Positions 17,568-25,809 of a stretch of DNA of 64,000 nucleotides are shown here, one piece after another. Numbering within the stretch: position 1 is the first letter of the stretch; every line of letters begins with the position of its first letter. Made by a program: the position numbers and the translations under genes. The notes beneath the pieces are model-generated. The model saw only the letters and a list, made by a program, of their open reading frames with translations. It had not been told where the DNA came from and did no database searches. The stretch comes from DATBHW01 sp035307385 (GTDB lineage: Bacteria; Chloroflexota; Ktedonobacteria; Ktedonobacterales; DATBGS01): the NCBI GenBank assembly GCA_035307385.1, contig DATGID010000019.1:62001-126000 (forward strand). Direction: 5' to 3'.

Positions 17568-17650
17568 TGAATGAGCGGTCATTCATCCGTAACGGCAGAA
17601 CCCGATACCAGACCTCAAGTGCAAAGAATGAATGAACAGTCATTCATCCG
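17568..17650. repeat. Tandem palindromes, TetR-type operator pair
   Basis: TGAATGA-4-TCATTCA occurs at 17568-17585 and again at 17629-17646. Both are followed by TCCG, so two 22-bp blocks share 20 bases, 61 bp apart. They fall in different reading frames of the gene, so the conservation is at DNA level. The first overlaps the annotated ATG at 17571. Confidence 0.65.
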
Positions 17651-18308
17651 ATTCGGTGGCGTGGCTGGCATTCTGCTGGCCGTCACGTCCTGGGCGTCGG
17701 TGGTCGAATACTTCGCGCTGGTGCCGAAGGCTCAGCAGTTGCCGGTCACTGATGTCAATGCCTATCTGGTATCGCTGCACGCCGACCCCACCGGCACGCT
17801 GATCTTCAATGGGCTATACGCGCTGCTGGCCTTCTGGGCGCTCGTTGGCCTGATCGCCAGCTATTATCGCCTCCGCGAGACGGCAGAAGCCTGGGCATTT
17901 TTTGCCACGCTGGTCGCGGCGGTGGCGTCGGTGGGCACGATTGCCAACGGCCTCTATCAACTGGCGAACCTGCGCTATCTCGGTTCGCTTGCCACATCGA
18001 ACCCACCAGACGCGCTGGTGACGGCGTTGTATAACGCGCCCTTGCCCACCAATCCCGTAGGGATAATGACGTTTGGCCTGACGGGTGTGTGGTTCCTGGT
18101 GGTGGCTGTGCTGATGCTGCGCGCCAATCTGCCCAAACTCCTGGCGGTCATTGGGTTTGTGGCTGTGGCCGATCTGTTCTTTGGCTTCATCGCATCGCTG
18201 GCCGGAAACGCGACCTTGCCGACCTACGCGGCGCTGATTGCGGGCGGCGTTGGCGGGCCAATCTTCTGGCTGTGGCATGGCATCTTGCTGCTGCGCCACA
18301 AAGCATAA
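17571..18308 (+). CDS. Multi-pass membrane protein, paralogue of the next gene
   Basis: A 245-residue protein with about six membrane helices. It aligns with the next gene through FIRFGGVAGIL / FERFGGLCAFL, YYRLRETAEAWAF / YQRLRETEATFAL and the late GIMTFGLTGVWFLVVA / GLLTFGVTGIAFLVFA. It resembles small DUF4386-like membrane proteins, but the assignment is tentative. Two starts are possible. The ATG at 17571 has GAGAGGAG upstream. The ATG at 17628 gives an N-terminus that matches the paralogue and would leave both palindromes largely outside the coding region. No function is known. Confidence 0.65.
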   Translation: MSGHSSVTAEPDTRPQVQRMNEQSFIRFGGVAGILLAVTSWASVVEYFALVPKAQQLPVTDVNAYLVSLHADPTGTLIFNGLYALLAFWALVGLIASYYRLRETAEAWAFFATLVAAVASVGTIANGLYQLANLRYLGSLATSNPPDALVTALYNAPLPTNPVGIMTFGLTGVWFLVVAVLMLRANLPKLLAVIGFVAVADLFFGFIASLAGNATLPTYAALIAGGVGGPIFWLWHGILLLRHKA

Positions 18309-18322
18309 AAAAGAGGGGAAGT

Positions 18323-18961
18323 ATGAAAACGACAGCGTTTGAACGTTTTGGCGGCCTGTGCGCGTTCCTGGCAGGCATTGGTGGGCTGTGCTATTCGGTT
18401 TCGTTTGTCATCATCAGTAAGAGCGCGCCCGACGTGAGCAATGTGCTCAGCCCGTTGTTTTTGCTGGTTGGCGGGCTGCTCAGTTCTGCGGTGCTGCTGG
18501 CGCTGTATCAGCGTTTGCGCGAGACAGAGGCGACCTTCGCGCTCTGGGCGGCGCTGCTGGGCGTGCTGGCGGCGCTGGGGTCGGCGGCGCACGGCGGCTA
18601 TGATCTGGGGAATGCCATCAATCCGCCCGCGCTGGGCGCTGACTTCCAGACGAATCTCAATACGCTGCCCAGCCAGATCGACCCGCGCGGCCTGCTGACC
18701 TTTGGTGTGACGGGCATTGCGTTTCTGGTCTTCGCCTGGTTGATCGTGCGCGGCGGGCAATTGCCCCGGAGCCTGGGCTATCTGGGCTATGCCCTGGGCA
18801 TCCTGCTGGTGATCGTCTATCTGGGGCGTTTGATTCTGCTTCAGCCCAGCAATCCATTCTTGCTGGGCGCGGCGGGGCTGACCGGCTTTTTGCTCGCGCC
18901 CATCTGGTATATCTGGCTGGGGTTGGTGCTCTGGCGCGGCCAGCCCGCGCAGAAGGCGTGA
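18323..18961 (+). CDS. Multi-pass membrane protein, tandem paralogue
   Basis: A 212-residue protein with about six membrane helices, 14 bp after its paralogue. The start at 18323 has GAGGGGAA just upstream. The pair comes from a gene duplication: both share the RFGG start, an RLRET loop between helices 2 and 3, and an LLTFG[VL]TG block. Identity outside these blocks is low, so the duplication is old. No catalytic motif is seen. Co-transcription with the two genes upstream is likely. Confidence 0.65.
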   Translation: MKTTAFERFGGLCAFLAGIGGLCYSVSFVIISKSAPDVSNVLSPLFLLVGGLLSSAVLLALYQRLRETEATFALWAALLGVLAALGSAAHGGYDLGNAINPPALGADFQTNLNTLPSQIDPRGLLTFGVTGIAFLVFAWLIVRGGQLPRSLGYLGYALGILLVIVYLGRLILLQPSNPFLLGAAGLTGFLLAPIWYIWLGLVLWRGQPAQKA

Positions 18962-19019
18962 CGGGCCGAACAGGCTGATTTGCTCATCGTGTCTGGCTGG
19001 CCTGATGGTACTACTTTTC

Positions 19020-19049
19020 TTGTTTCTGCGTTACTGAGCCATTTATACT
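19020..19049 (+). promoter_or_regulatory. Promoter of the first Ser/Thr kinase
   Basis: TTGTTT (19020-19025), an 18-bp spacer and TATACT (19044-19049), ending 43 bp before the start codon at 19093. Confidence 0.6.
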
Positions 19050-19092
19050 GGAAATGATGTGCGAGGAACGCAGTGAACCAGAAAGAGGCACG

Positions 19093-20835
19093 ATGAGCAA
19101 ACTTACACTTGCGACGCTCGGTCCCTATCAACTGCTCTCCCTCTTAGGTGTCGGCGGGATGGCCGAAATCTATCGCGCACACGACCCCCGCCTGGATCGA
19201 GAAGTAGCCATCAAGGTGCTGCCGCTTGATCTGGCCCGGCAGCCCGGCTTGCTAGAGCGTTTTCGCCGCGAGGCGCGCGTGGTTGCCCGGCTAGATCACC
19301 CCAATATCATGCCGATCTATGATTTTGGCGAAGAGGATGGCGTGCTGTATGTCGTGATGCCGCTGATCGAAGGTGGCACGCTGCGTGATCGCATTGCCAG
19401 GCACGGCGCGTGTCCGCTGCGCGAGGCCGCGCCGATTCTCTATCAGGTGGCGCTGGCGCTGTACGAGGCGCATCAACACGGGCTGGTGCATCGTGACGTG
19501 AAGCCCGCCAATATCCTCATAGCGTCGGATGAGCGCGCGGTGCTGGCCGATTTTGGCATTGCCTGCGCGCTGGCCGAGCAACGCGAAAAGGGCATCACGC
19601 AGGCGGGTATGGGCATTGGCACAGCCGAGTATATGGCCCCGGAGCAGGCGTGTGGTGAGCCGGTCGATCATCGCGCCGATGTCTACGCGCTGGGCGTGGT
19701 GCTCTTTCAGGCGCTGACGGGGCGCGTGCCCTTTCATGCCACCGATGCGTTTTCGACGGCCTATATGCAGGTGCATGAACCGCCGCCTGCACCGCGCAGC
19801 ATCAATCCCACCATTCCAGAGTCCGTTGAGGAGGTTATTCTCCGGGCGCTGGCGAAAGACCCCGCTCAGCGCTTTCAAAGCGCCGCGGCCTTCGCGGTGG
19901 CGCTGGCCGATGCGGTGCCCTGGCTACATCTGTCCTTGATGCAGCAGACCCGCCGCGAGTCTGCGCCAGCGAGCGCGCCAGCATGGAACGCCTGGGGCGC
20001 GATGGTCAACGGCGAATCATTGACGGAGCCGCAGATGCGCAGGCCGGGCCAATTGGCAGGCATGTTTGCCACACGCGCGCCATCAGGAAGCCAGCCACGT
20101 ATGAAGGGGGATAAATTCTGGGTGGCGCTGTTCTCGCTGGTGCTGGCGGTGGTCGTGATTGGCGGAGCCTTTGCGGTGGCCGGTGGGCTGGCCGCGCTGC
20201 GCAACAAGGCCAACTCGGCGCCGTCGCCCACGACCTCGCCTTCGCAGCCAACCACCGTGCCCCCAACGGCGACGCCCACACCCGTCACGGCGTATTATCT
20301 GGCGCAGTTTTTTGTCTTGACGCAGGATGATTTGCACCAGGACGATCAACTGAGCCAGCAACTCAACATTTCTAACGACCAGTATCAGCAGTTTGAAGGG
20401 CCGGGAGGAACGCTCTATCTGAGCGGCGCGGCCACGCAGTTTGGCCGCGCGTTTGGCACCGCAGCCATCATCCGTAATCAAGACGGCGACCTGCGCTTTG
20501 TGGCGCTGGTAGATCGTTTTGATACGCTTCAGGATGCCCAGCAGTATTATCAAGAGCAGGTCGGTTTGCTCTCGCAGACGGCGATGGCAGCCGGAGGGCA
20601 GCAGGCGACGACGGGCCTGGGCCGCATCAAAGGCGATCAGGCGTCGTACCGGCTGATTCTGCTGGACAGCAATATCGTGGTGACCTTTGCTACGCCGCGC
20701 ACCGACCAGCCGCAGGCGTTCCAGCCCTACTTTGCGCAGTTGGCGCTAACTATCGATCAGCGCGGCCACCGCTGCCAGTTCACCGCCGACCTCAAGCCGG
20801 TGGCTGGTTCCCCGGCGATGTGCGGTCAGGGCTAG
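19093..20835 (+). CDS. Membrane Ser/Thr protein kinase with extracellular Cys-pair domain (kinase 1)
   Basis: A 580-residue PknB-type kinase. The cytoplasmic kinase domain spans about 10-275. It has a GVGGMAEIY glycine loop, K41, E60, HRDVKPAN with D135, DFG at 153-155 and an APE motif (YMAPEQA). One membrane helix (about 342-364) leads to a Pro/Thr linker and an extracellular domain (about 403-580). This is homologous to that of the kinase at 23782-25593: both have YYLAQF/YYMAHF, a LVDR[FI]DT block and a C-terminal RGHxC ... C pair. There are no PASTA repeats. The ligand is unknown. The start at 19093 has GAAAGAGG five bases upstream. Confidence 0.9.
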   Translation: MSKLTLATLGPYQLLSLLGVGGMAEIYRAHDPRLDREVAIKVLPLDLARQPGLLERFRREARVVARLDHPNIMPIYDFGEEDGVLYVVMPLIEGGTLRDRIARHGACPLREAAPILYQVALALYEAHQHGLVHRDVKPANILIASDERAVLADFGIACALAEQREKGITQAGMGIGTAEYMAPEQACGEPVDHRADVYALGVVLFQALTGRVPFHATDAFSTAYMQVHEPPPAPRSINPTIPESVEEVILRALAKDPAQRFQSAAAFAVALADAVPWLHLSLMQQTRRESAPASAPAWNAWGAMVNGESLTEPQMRRPGQLAGMFATRAPSGSQPRMKGDKFWVALFSLVLAVVVIGGAFAVAGGLAALRNKANSAPSPTTSPSQPTTVPPTATPTPVTAYYLAQFFVLTQDDLHQDDQLSQQLNISNDQYQQFEGPGGTLYLSGAATQFGRAFGTAAIIRNQDGDLRFVALVDRFDTLQDAQQYYQEQVGLLSQTAMAAGGQQATTGLGRIKGDQASYRLILLDSNIVVTFATPRTDQPQAFQPYFAQLALTIDQRGHRCQFTADLKPVAGSPAMCGQG

Positions 20836-20857
20836 CCGAGGCAGTTTACACGCTGGC

Positions 20858-21490
20858 TTACCTTTCTGGCGTTCGTCCTGCGACGGCGAAGCCAGGGGTG
20901 AGCCGCGCCAGCCCTTCGGTCAGCGTGAGCAGCACCTGATCGGTCATCTCTTCTGCTGAGGGCATCTGTGTTTCCTGGCTCCAACGGGCGGCTGTTCCGA
21001 ACACCGCCCAACTGATGACCGATGCCAGCGTTTCGGGCGTACCGCGCCGCCCTATGCCTGGCGCTGGCGTCTGCTTGAGCCACGTCAGCAGCAGGGTGTA
21101 GAGTTCCTGCTGCACGGCGCGTTCGAACATGGGGCCAAACTGGGTATCGGTTGGCGGGCAATGCTGATGGAACTGGCCCATGAAGTCGAAGACCGCCTGG
21201 ATGAGCAGGCGCAGACTGCCAATCTCCCATGCGGGCGTTGGGGGCAGTTTGCTTGTGACGACCTTCTGAAACTCTTCGCGGATGAGTGAATCGAGCAGAT
21301 CATATTTGTCTTCAAAGTGGGCGTAAAAGGTGGCGCGGTTGACGGTGGCGCGCTCGGCGATGTCCTGCACGGTGATTGCCAGGAAGCTCTTTTCCTGGAA
21401 GAGTTCAAGAAATGCCTGCTGTAAAAGCTGACGAGTGCGCTTGACGCGCGGGTCAACGCCTTTTTGCGGCGTGACGGTAAAAGTCCTCAA
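20858..21490 (-). CDS. TetR-family transcriptional regulator
   Basis: A 210-residue regulator. The N-terminal helix-turn-helix (LLQQAFLELFQEKSFLAITVQDIAERATVNRATFYAHFEDKYDLL) is typical of TetR/AcrR, followed by a helical ligand domain of the TetR_C type. The TTG at 21490 (GGGAG seven bases upstream) is preferred over the ATG at 21571, because the -10 box lies at 21580-21585 and would leave no leader for the ATG. The divergent neighbour is a DoxX-like membrane protein. A palindrome on the -35 region suggests autorepression and control of that neighbour. Confidence 0.85.
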   Translation of the reverse strand: MRTFTVTPQKGVDPRVKRTRQLLQQAFLELFQEKSFLAITVQDIAERATVNRATFYAHFEDKYDLLDSLIREEFQKVVTSKLPPTPAWEIGSLRLLIQAVFDFMGQFHQHCPPTDTQFGPMFERAVQQELYTLLLTWLKQTPAPGIGRRGTPETLASVISWAVFGTAARWSQETQMPSAEEMTDQVLLTLTEGLARLTPGFAVAGRTPER

Positions 21491-21579
21491 GGTTCCGCTC
21501 CCATCATTTTCCTGGTTTTGTTGTCTAAGCAACACAAGGGCTGCTTTGTGGGTTGCATGCCACCCGGCCATACTGTAGC

Positions 21580-21609
21580 ATTATAAACAACAGTTGCCAT
21601 GTATGCAAC
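21580..21609 (-). promoter_or_regulatory. TetR promoter with operator on the -35 box
   Basis: On the minus strand TTGCAT (21608-21603), a 17-bp spacer and TATAAT (21585-21580). The palindrome GTTGC-7-GCAAC (21593-21609) covers the -35 box and would block RNA polymerase when bound. Confidence 0.65.
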
Positions 21610-21674
21610 GGTTATCGCTTACCCAACACCTGATGGGAAAAACAGGAATACTCCGTGAGAGAGGAAGCACAGAC

Positions 21675-22046
21675 GTGAATATCGCCTTGTGGATTGTGGC
21701 GGGCCTGCTGGCGCTGGCATTTTTGCTGGCCGGTTTTATGAAAGCCACCAGACCGCTGGACTCATTGAAGAAAAATATGCCCTGGACACAGGATGTGCCC
21801 CGCCCGTTCGTGCGCTTTATCGGCGTGGCTGAAATCCTGGCGGCCATCGGGCTGATTTTGCCTGCCATCACCGGCATTCAGCAGTGGCTGGTGGCTGCCG
21901 CCGCTGGCGGTCTGGTGATCGTGATGCTGAGCGCGGCCTTCTTCCACGCCGGGCGCAAGGAATGGCAGAACATCGGCGGTAATGTAGTGCTGCTGCTGCT
22001 GGCAGTGTTTATTCTGGTGGGCCGGTTAGCGTGGTCGCCCTTCTAA
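21675..22046 (+). CDS. DoxX-like membrane protein
   Basis: A 123-residue, four-helix membrane protein of the DoxX group (LLALAFLLAGFMKA, then RFIGVAEILAAIGLILP). DoxX proteins are linked to thiol and redox stress handling, and in some bacteria form part of a membrane oxidoreductase complex. The GTG at 21675 is chosen because GAGAGGAAG lies about eight bases upstream and the first helix follows at once. It is divergent from the TetR gene and probably under its control. A second DoxX-like gene lies at 23225-23593 next to an Rrf2 regulator. Confidence 0.8.
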   Translation: MNIALWIVAGLLALAFLLAGFMKATRPLDSLKKNMPWTQDVPRPFVRFIGVAEILAAIGLILPAITGIQQWLVAAAAGGLVIVMLSAAFFHAGRKEWQNIGGNVVLLLLAVFILVGRLAWSPF

Positions 22047-22077
22047 AGAAAGAGTAAACACAGCCAGGCAAAGATGA

Positions 22078-22120
22078 GCCGGGGGAACGCTATCACTGAG
22101 ACTGATAGCGTTCCCCCGGC
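22078..22120. terminator. Two-way hairpin terminator
   Basis: A perfect 18-bp stem (22078-22095 with 22103-22120) and a 7-nt loop lie between the convergent DoxX-like and Cdd1 genes. No clear U tract follows on either strand. Confidence 0.7.
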
Positions 22121-22135
22121 CTGTGCGGCTGAGGG

Positions 22136-22438
22136 TTACGCCTGGAGCGCCGGGGGATTTTTCCAGTTCCACCATTTGAGCAGATTGGGATCATGTTCGT
22201 CATGGGAGGCGAAATAGACCGCGCAGCGGAAGGTGTAGAGGACGCACGGGTCCATGGGCTGACCGCGCAGCCCCTCCAGGGCGGTATACATCGCCTGCGC
22301 GTCTTGCTGCGCCAGGTCTTCAATACGCCGATAGCCAAGGTCCCAGAGGTCTTGCGCCAGGGAGGGGCCAATGCCAGGAATCTGTTGCAGGTTCTTCAGA
22401 TGCGCGGTTGAACGTCGCGGCGATGTGTTCGTTTGCAT
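22136..22438 (-). CDS. Helix-hairpin-helix protein, Cdd1 family
   Basis: A 100-residue protein of the Cdd1 ('pathogenicity locus') family. The HhH motif IPGIGPSLAQDLWDLGYRRIEDL (about residues 20-43) is followed by the conserved DPCVLYTFRCAVYFA and a C-terminal WWNWKNP. HhH motifs bind DNA without sequence preference. The family has no firm function. The start at 22438 has GGAGG six bases upstream. It is divergent from the Rrf2 gene across a 15-bp-arm palindrome. Confidence 0.8.
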   Translation of the reverse strand: MQTNTSPRRSTAHLKNLQQIPGIGPSLAQDLWDLGYRRIEDLAQQDAQAMYTALEGLRGQPMDPCVLYTFRCAVYFASHDEHDPNLLKWWNWKNPPALQA

Positions 22439-22497
22439 GCGTGGCCTCCATTTCACCACCGTTGGGTGCTCTTCATTGCAGTTCTCTCTTTAGTATA

Positions 22498-22534
22498 CAG
22501 TGGAATGTGGACAGAATCGGTCCACATTCCACTG
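22498..22534. repeat. Long perfect palindrome between cdd1-like and Rrf2 genes
   Basis: 15-bp arms (22498-22512 and 22520-22534) with a 7-nt loop and no mismatch. It sits directly beside a minus-strand TATACT (22497-22492) in front of the Cdd1 gene and 30 bp before the -35 box of the Rrf2 gene. Because both flanking genes point away, it is not a terminator. It is either an operator or a leader hairpin. Confidence 0.6.
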
Positions 22535-22564
22535 CTCTGCTCTGTTTTGGGTAACATGTGCATC

Positions 22565-22593
22565 TTGCAGACTGTAGCCGAAGGGAGTACAAT
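22565..22593 (+). promoter_or_regulatory. Sigma-70 promoter of the Rrf2 regulator
   Basis: TTGCAG (22565-22570), a 17-bp spacer and TACAAT (22588-22593). The leader is very short: GGAGGG at about 22600 serves as ribosome binding site for the ATG at 22614. Confidence 0.75.
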
Positions 22594-22613
22594 TTTCCTG
22601 GAGGGATAGAGCT

Positions 22614-23066
22614 ATGCAGCCCAGAGAACACGTCCAAAGCGGCCCGGTAAACCCGAGTTGGTTTGTTGTCGCGTTGCAAATCTTACTGATTATCGAGCGG
22701 TCTGATCGTGGCAAGGCGTGTTCGAGCGGCGAGCTTGCCGAGCAGATGCACTCCCACGCGGTCTTTTTGCGGCGCGTGTTCTCTTATCTAGTGCGGGCGG
22801 GCATCGCCGAGGCGCGCGAAGGGCGCGATGGCGGCTATCTGCTGGCGCGCCCTGCCGAGCAGATTACGCTGGCCGAGGTGTACCGCGCGCTGCAATCCAC
22901 CGGAAACGGTCCGGCCACGCCCTTTGAACTGCCACGAGGCCTGACGCTTGAAGCTGGCTTGAGCGCCGCTTTTTGCAAGATTGGCGCGGAGATCGAGGCA
23001 GACATCCTCAAAACGCTGGAACGCTATACGCTGGCCGATCTGGTCCAGCGGGAGCGGGTTTCCTAG
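22614..23066 (+). CDS. Rrf2-family transcriptional regulator
   Basis: A 150-residue regulator with an N-terminal winged helix (VVALQILLIIERS, SSGELAEQMHSHAVFLRRVFSYLVRAGIAEAREGRDGGYLLARPAEQITLAEVYRAL). The RDGGYLLARP wing is diagnostic for Rrf2. The three-Cys Fe-S cluster of IscR/NsrR is not present (only C36 and one late Cys), so it may sense redox by other means. The DoxX-like gene directly downstream, with a palindrome over its promoter, is the probable target. Confidence 0.85.
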   Translation: MQPREHVQSGPVNPSWFVVALQILLIIERSDRGKACSSGELAEQMHSHAVFLRRVFSYLVRAGIAEAREGRDGGYLLARPAEQITLAEVYRALQSTGNGPATPFELPRGLTLEAGLSAAFCKIGAEIEADILKTLERYTLADLVQRERVS

Positions 23067-23127
23067 ACAGACCCCTTGCCATGTTGTCAGTCCTGAGATA
23101 AGGCTTGCGCTTCCTTTTAAACTGCAC

Positions 23128-23159
23128 TTGATTTTTATACAGTTTCTCGCTATACTGTA
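23128..23159 (+). promoter_or_regulatory. Promoter with palindrome, second DoxX-like gene
   Basis: TTGATT (23128-23133), a 17-bp spacer and TATACT (23151-23156). TACAGT-10-ACTGTA (23138-23159) spans the spacer and -10 box, a probable operator for the adjacent Rrf2 regulator. Confidence 0.65.
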
Positions 23160-23224
23160 ATCGGAAATGAACAGTTAAGACTGGTCCGCTCATCAGGGCA
23201 GGCCAGGAAAGGCGAAGAGAAGCG

Positions 23225-23593
23225 ATGAGTATTGTGGCTATTGTCCTTCAAGTGTTGCTGGCGCTGGCGTTCTTGCTGACTGCGGTGCGCAAGCTGGCTG
23301 GTACGAAGGCGTCTGTGCAGATGCGCGATCTTTTGCATGTCGCGCCCTGGTTCTGGATGGTGACCGGCGTGATTGAGTTGGTGGCGGCTGTTGGTCTGGT
23401 GGTGGGCATCTGGATAGCCCCATTGGCGGTGCTGGGGGCGCTGCTGCTGGTGGCGACGATGGCAGGCGCGGTCTTTACGCAGCTTGTCAATAGGCAGCCG
23501 TTCCAGCGGGCGTTGCCTGCGGTGGTGCTGTTGGCGCTGGGGCTGGTGGTAGTGCTGGCGCACTGGTCGGACGCTACCCGTCTGCTTGGCTAG
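23225..23593 (+). CDS. DoxX-like membrane protein (second copy)
   Basis: A 122-residue, four-helix protein (VLLALAFLLTAVRKLAG, then WFWMVTGVIELVAAVGLVVGIW) of the same DoxX-like type as 21675-22046. The ribosome binding site is AGAGAAG. It follows the Rrf2 gene by 158 bp but has its own promoter and palindrome. Two DoxX-like genes within 2 kb, each next to a different regulator (TetR and Rrf2), suggest separate induction by different stresses. Confidence 0.75.
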   Translation: MSIVAIVLQVLLALAFLLTAVRKLAGTKASVQMRDLLHVAPWFWMVTGVIELVAAVGLVVGIWIAPLAVLGALLLVATMAGAVFTQLVNRQPFQRALPAVVLLALGLVVVLAHWSDATRLLG

Positions 23594-23781
23594 GGGTGTG
23601 ACTGAGGTCTTCTTTTCCAGCGCCGTGCTTGTTTCACATGGGAGCTGTGGTCGATTTCATAGCGCGCCATAGGGAATGTCTTCTATAATGAAAGCCAGCG
23701 GGCACGTGGATTCAGAAGCAATGTGCTCGCGTGCTCTCATCATTCGCTTGTCCGTTCTGCGGTGAAATTAGGAGGTTTCCT

Positions 23782-25593
23782 GTGGCTGGTTTGGAAGGGA
23801 CCACTGTCGGCCCGTATGAGGTGATCGCGCTGCTTGGCCGTGGTGGCATGGGCCAGGTGTATCGCGCGCGTGACCCCCGCCTGGAGCGCGAAGTGGCGAT
23901 CAAAGTCCTGGCGGATGCGCTGTCGAAAGAGCCTGGCTATCTGGAGCGCTTTCGACGCGAGGCGCGGGCCGTCGCGAAGCTGAATCATCCCAATATTGTG
24001 CCGGTGTATGATTTCGGCGAACAGGGCAATCTCACCTATCTGGTGATGCCGTTGATTCCGGGTGGTACGCTGCGCGACTATCTGGCGCAGCGCCGCAGGC
24101 TGCCTCTGGCGGAGGCGCTGGCGATTTTGGAGCAGGTGGCGAGCGCGCTGCAATACGCGCACGAGCGCGGGCTGGTGCATCGGGATGTGAAGCCTGCCAA
24201 TATTTTGATGAGCGCGGAGGGTCGCGCGCTGCTGTCGGACTTCGGAATTGTGCGGCTGGTGGAGAAGGGAGATTCTTCGGCGACGCTGACACGCATGGGG
24301 GCGTTTGTGGGCAGCCCGGAGTATGCCGCCCCCGAGATGGTGACGGGCGCGCCGGTCGATCAGCGCGTAGACCTCTACGCGCTGGGCGTGGTGCTGTTTC
24401 AGATGCTGACGGGGCAGTTGCCCTTTGCCGCGCCAACCCCCGTGGCGCTGCTGATGATGCAGACGCAGCAGCAGCCGCCCACGCCGCGCAGCCTGAACCC
24501 GGAGATTCCGCCAGCGGTGGAAGCGGTGCTGTTGAAGGCGCTGGCGAAGAAGCCGGAAGATCGCTATCAGACGGCGGCAGCGCTGGTGACTGACCTGCGC
24601 GCCGCCGCTGCTGCGCCTTCGGCTGAAACCGACCTGGCGCAAACGCCCTCTGGAATGATGAGTGACCTGCCGACGGTGGCGACCTATAGAATGCCTCAAG
24701 CGCCAGGCAGCGGCCCGGCTGGCTGGGCAAACCAGGGCAGTGGGCCAGCGGCTTCGCCGCCGCTGCCGCAGACGTATATGACCGGGCTTGCGGCGCTGCC
24801 CAATCAATCGACGAACCCTCCGACTCCCCTGCCGTCATCCGCGCCGCCTCGGCGTTCACGCCGGATGACATCGCTGCTGCTGGTGGTGTTGGCGTTCGTG
24901 CTGGTGGCTGGCGGAGGTGCGACGCTGGCGCTGGCGGCCTCGATAGGGTTGTTCAAGGGCAACACCACCCAGACTTCGGCGTCGCAAACGTCGTCTGGCG
25001 TGACGCCTCCAGCCCGGCCATCGCCCACGCCGACCCCGCTGCCCACCGTCTATTATATGGCCCATTTCTATACAGTGATGAATGGCGATTTGGAAAATGG
25101 TGATACGGTTGATAAGGTCATCACCATTGGCAACAACACCTATGAGGCGCGCGAAGGGACCAACGGTGATGTGTATCAGAATGGCTCGGCGGACATGCTG
25201 GGCCGCGCGGCTGGCATTGCGCAGGTGGTGAGGGACGGAAACGGCACGCCCATTTTCGTCGTGCTGGTTGACCGCATTGACACCTACCAGGACGCACACA
25301 CATATTTTCAGCGCCAGGTTGGCTTGATTCAAAGCCAGCCAGCGCCGCAGAGTGTGGGCGCAGAAGCCGAGGCGGGCATTGTGCAGGTCAACGGGCAACA
25401 GACCTATCAGCTTTTTGTGCGCGACGTGAATATTATCATCACGGTTGCCACGGTTCCGATGGATGCTGCCCAGAATATGAGCGATTATTTTGTGAACATC
25501 GCCAGGGCGATTATGGGCCGCGGCCACGAATGCACCTATTCCACTGATGGGAAGATGACGCTGCTTCCGGGCAATCCTCCTGCCTGTCAATGA
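23782..25593 (+). CDS. Membrane Ser/Thr protein kinase with extracellular Cys-pair domain (kinase 2)
   Basis: A 603-residue PknB-type kinase from the GTG at 23782, chosen because AGGAGG lies six bases upstream. Kinase domain: GRGGMGQVY, K41, HRDVKPANIL, DFGIVRL and a YAAPEMV APE block. An Ala/Pro-rich juxtamembrane region and a single helix (about 363-388) follow. A Pro/Thr linker leads to an extracellular domain homologous to kinase 1, with YYMAHFYTV, LVDRIDTYQDAHTYFQRQVGL and a final RGHEC ... PPACQ pair. Identity of the sensor halves is lower than that of the kinase halves, so they may bind different ligands. A -10-like TATAAT lies at 23684-23689. Confidence 0.9.
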   Translation: MAGLEGTTVGPYEVIALLGRGGMGQVYRARDPRLEREVAIKVLADALSKEPGYLERFRREARAVAKLNHPNIVPVYDFGEQGNLTYLVMPLIPGGTLRDYLAQRRRLPLAEALAILEQVASALQYAHERGLVHRDVKPANILMSAEGRALLSDFGIVRLVEKGDSSATLTRMGAFVGSPEYAAPEMVTGAPVDQRVDLYALGVVLFQMLTGQLPFAAPTPVALLMMQTQQQPPTPRSLNPEIPPAVEAVLLKALAKKPEDRYQTAAALVTDLRAAAAAPSAETDLAQTPSGMMSDLPTVATYRMPQAPGSGPAGWANQGSGPAASPPLPQTYMTGLAALPNQSTNPPTPLPSSAPPRRSRRMTSLLLVVLAFVLVAGGGATLALAASIGLFKGNTTQTSASQTSSGVTPPARPSPTPTPLPTVYYMAHFYTVMNGDLENGDTVDKVITIGNNTYEAREGTNGDVYQNGSADMLGRAAGIAQVVRDGNGTPIFVVLVDRIDTYQDAHTYFQRQVGLIQSQPAPQSVGAEAEAGIVQVNGQQTYQLFVRDVNIIITVATVPMDAAQNMSDYFVNIARAIMGRGHECTYSTDGKMTLLPGNPPACQ

Positions 25594-25685
25594 GTTGGGT
25601 GGGCGTGGGGCGTGCCGATTCCTCAGCGCCTTTTAAGCTGTGTCTCAAGAACGTCTCAGCCAGAGCGTCTAGTATGGAAGCAGGA

Positions 25686-25720
25686 TGATGAGCGGATGCG
25701 CCCAGGCGCGCCGCTCATCA
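25686..25720 (+). terminator. Hairpin terminator after kinase 2
   Basis: TGATGAGCGG (25686-25695) pairs with CCGCTCATCA (25711-25720). An inner GCGCC-CA-GGCGC stem extends it to a long hairpin. It is followed by little uridine. Confidence 0.6.
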
Positions 25721-25809
25721 GATAGCAGCGCACGCATGAACAGCGCATGCTGCTTTGATAGACGCAAAGGAGGGGAGACCGGCGCAGCGCACATGTCGGT
25801 CTAGCCAGG

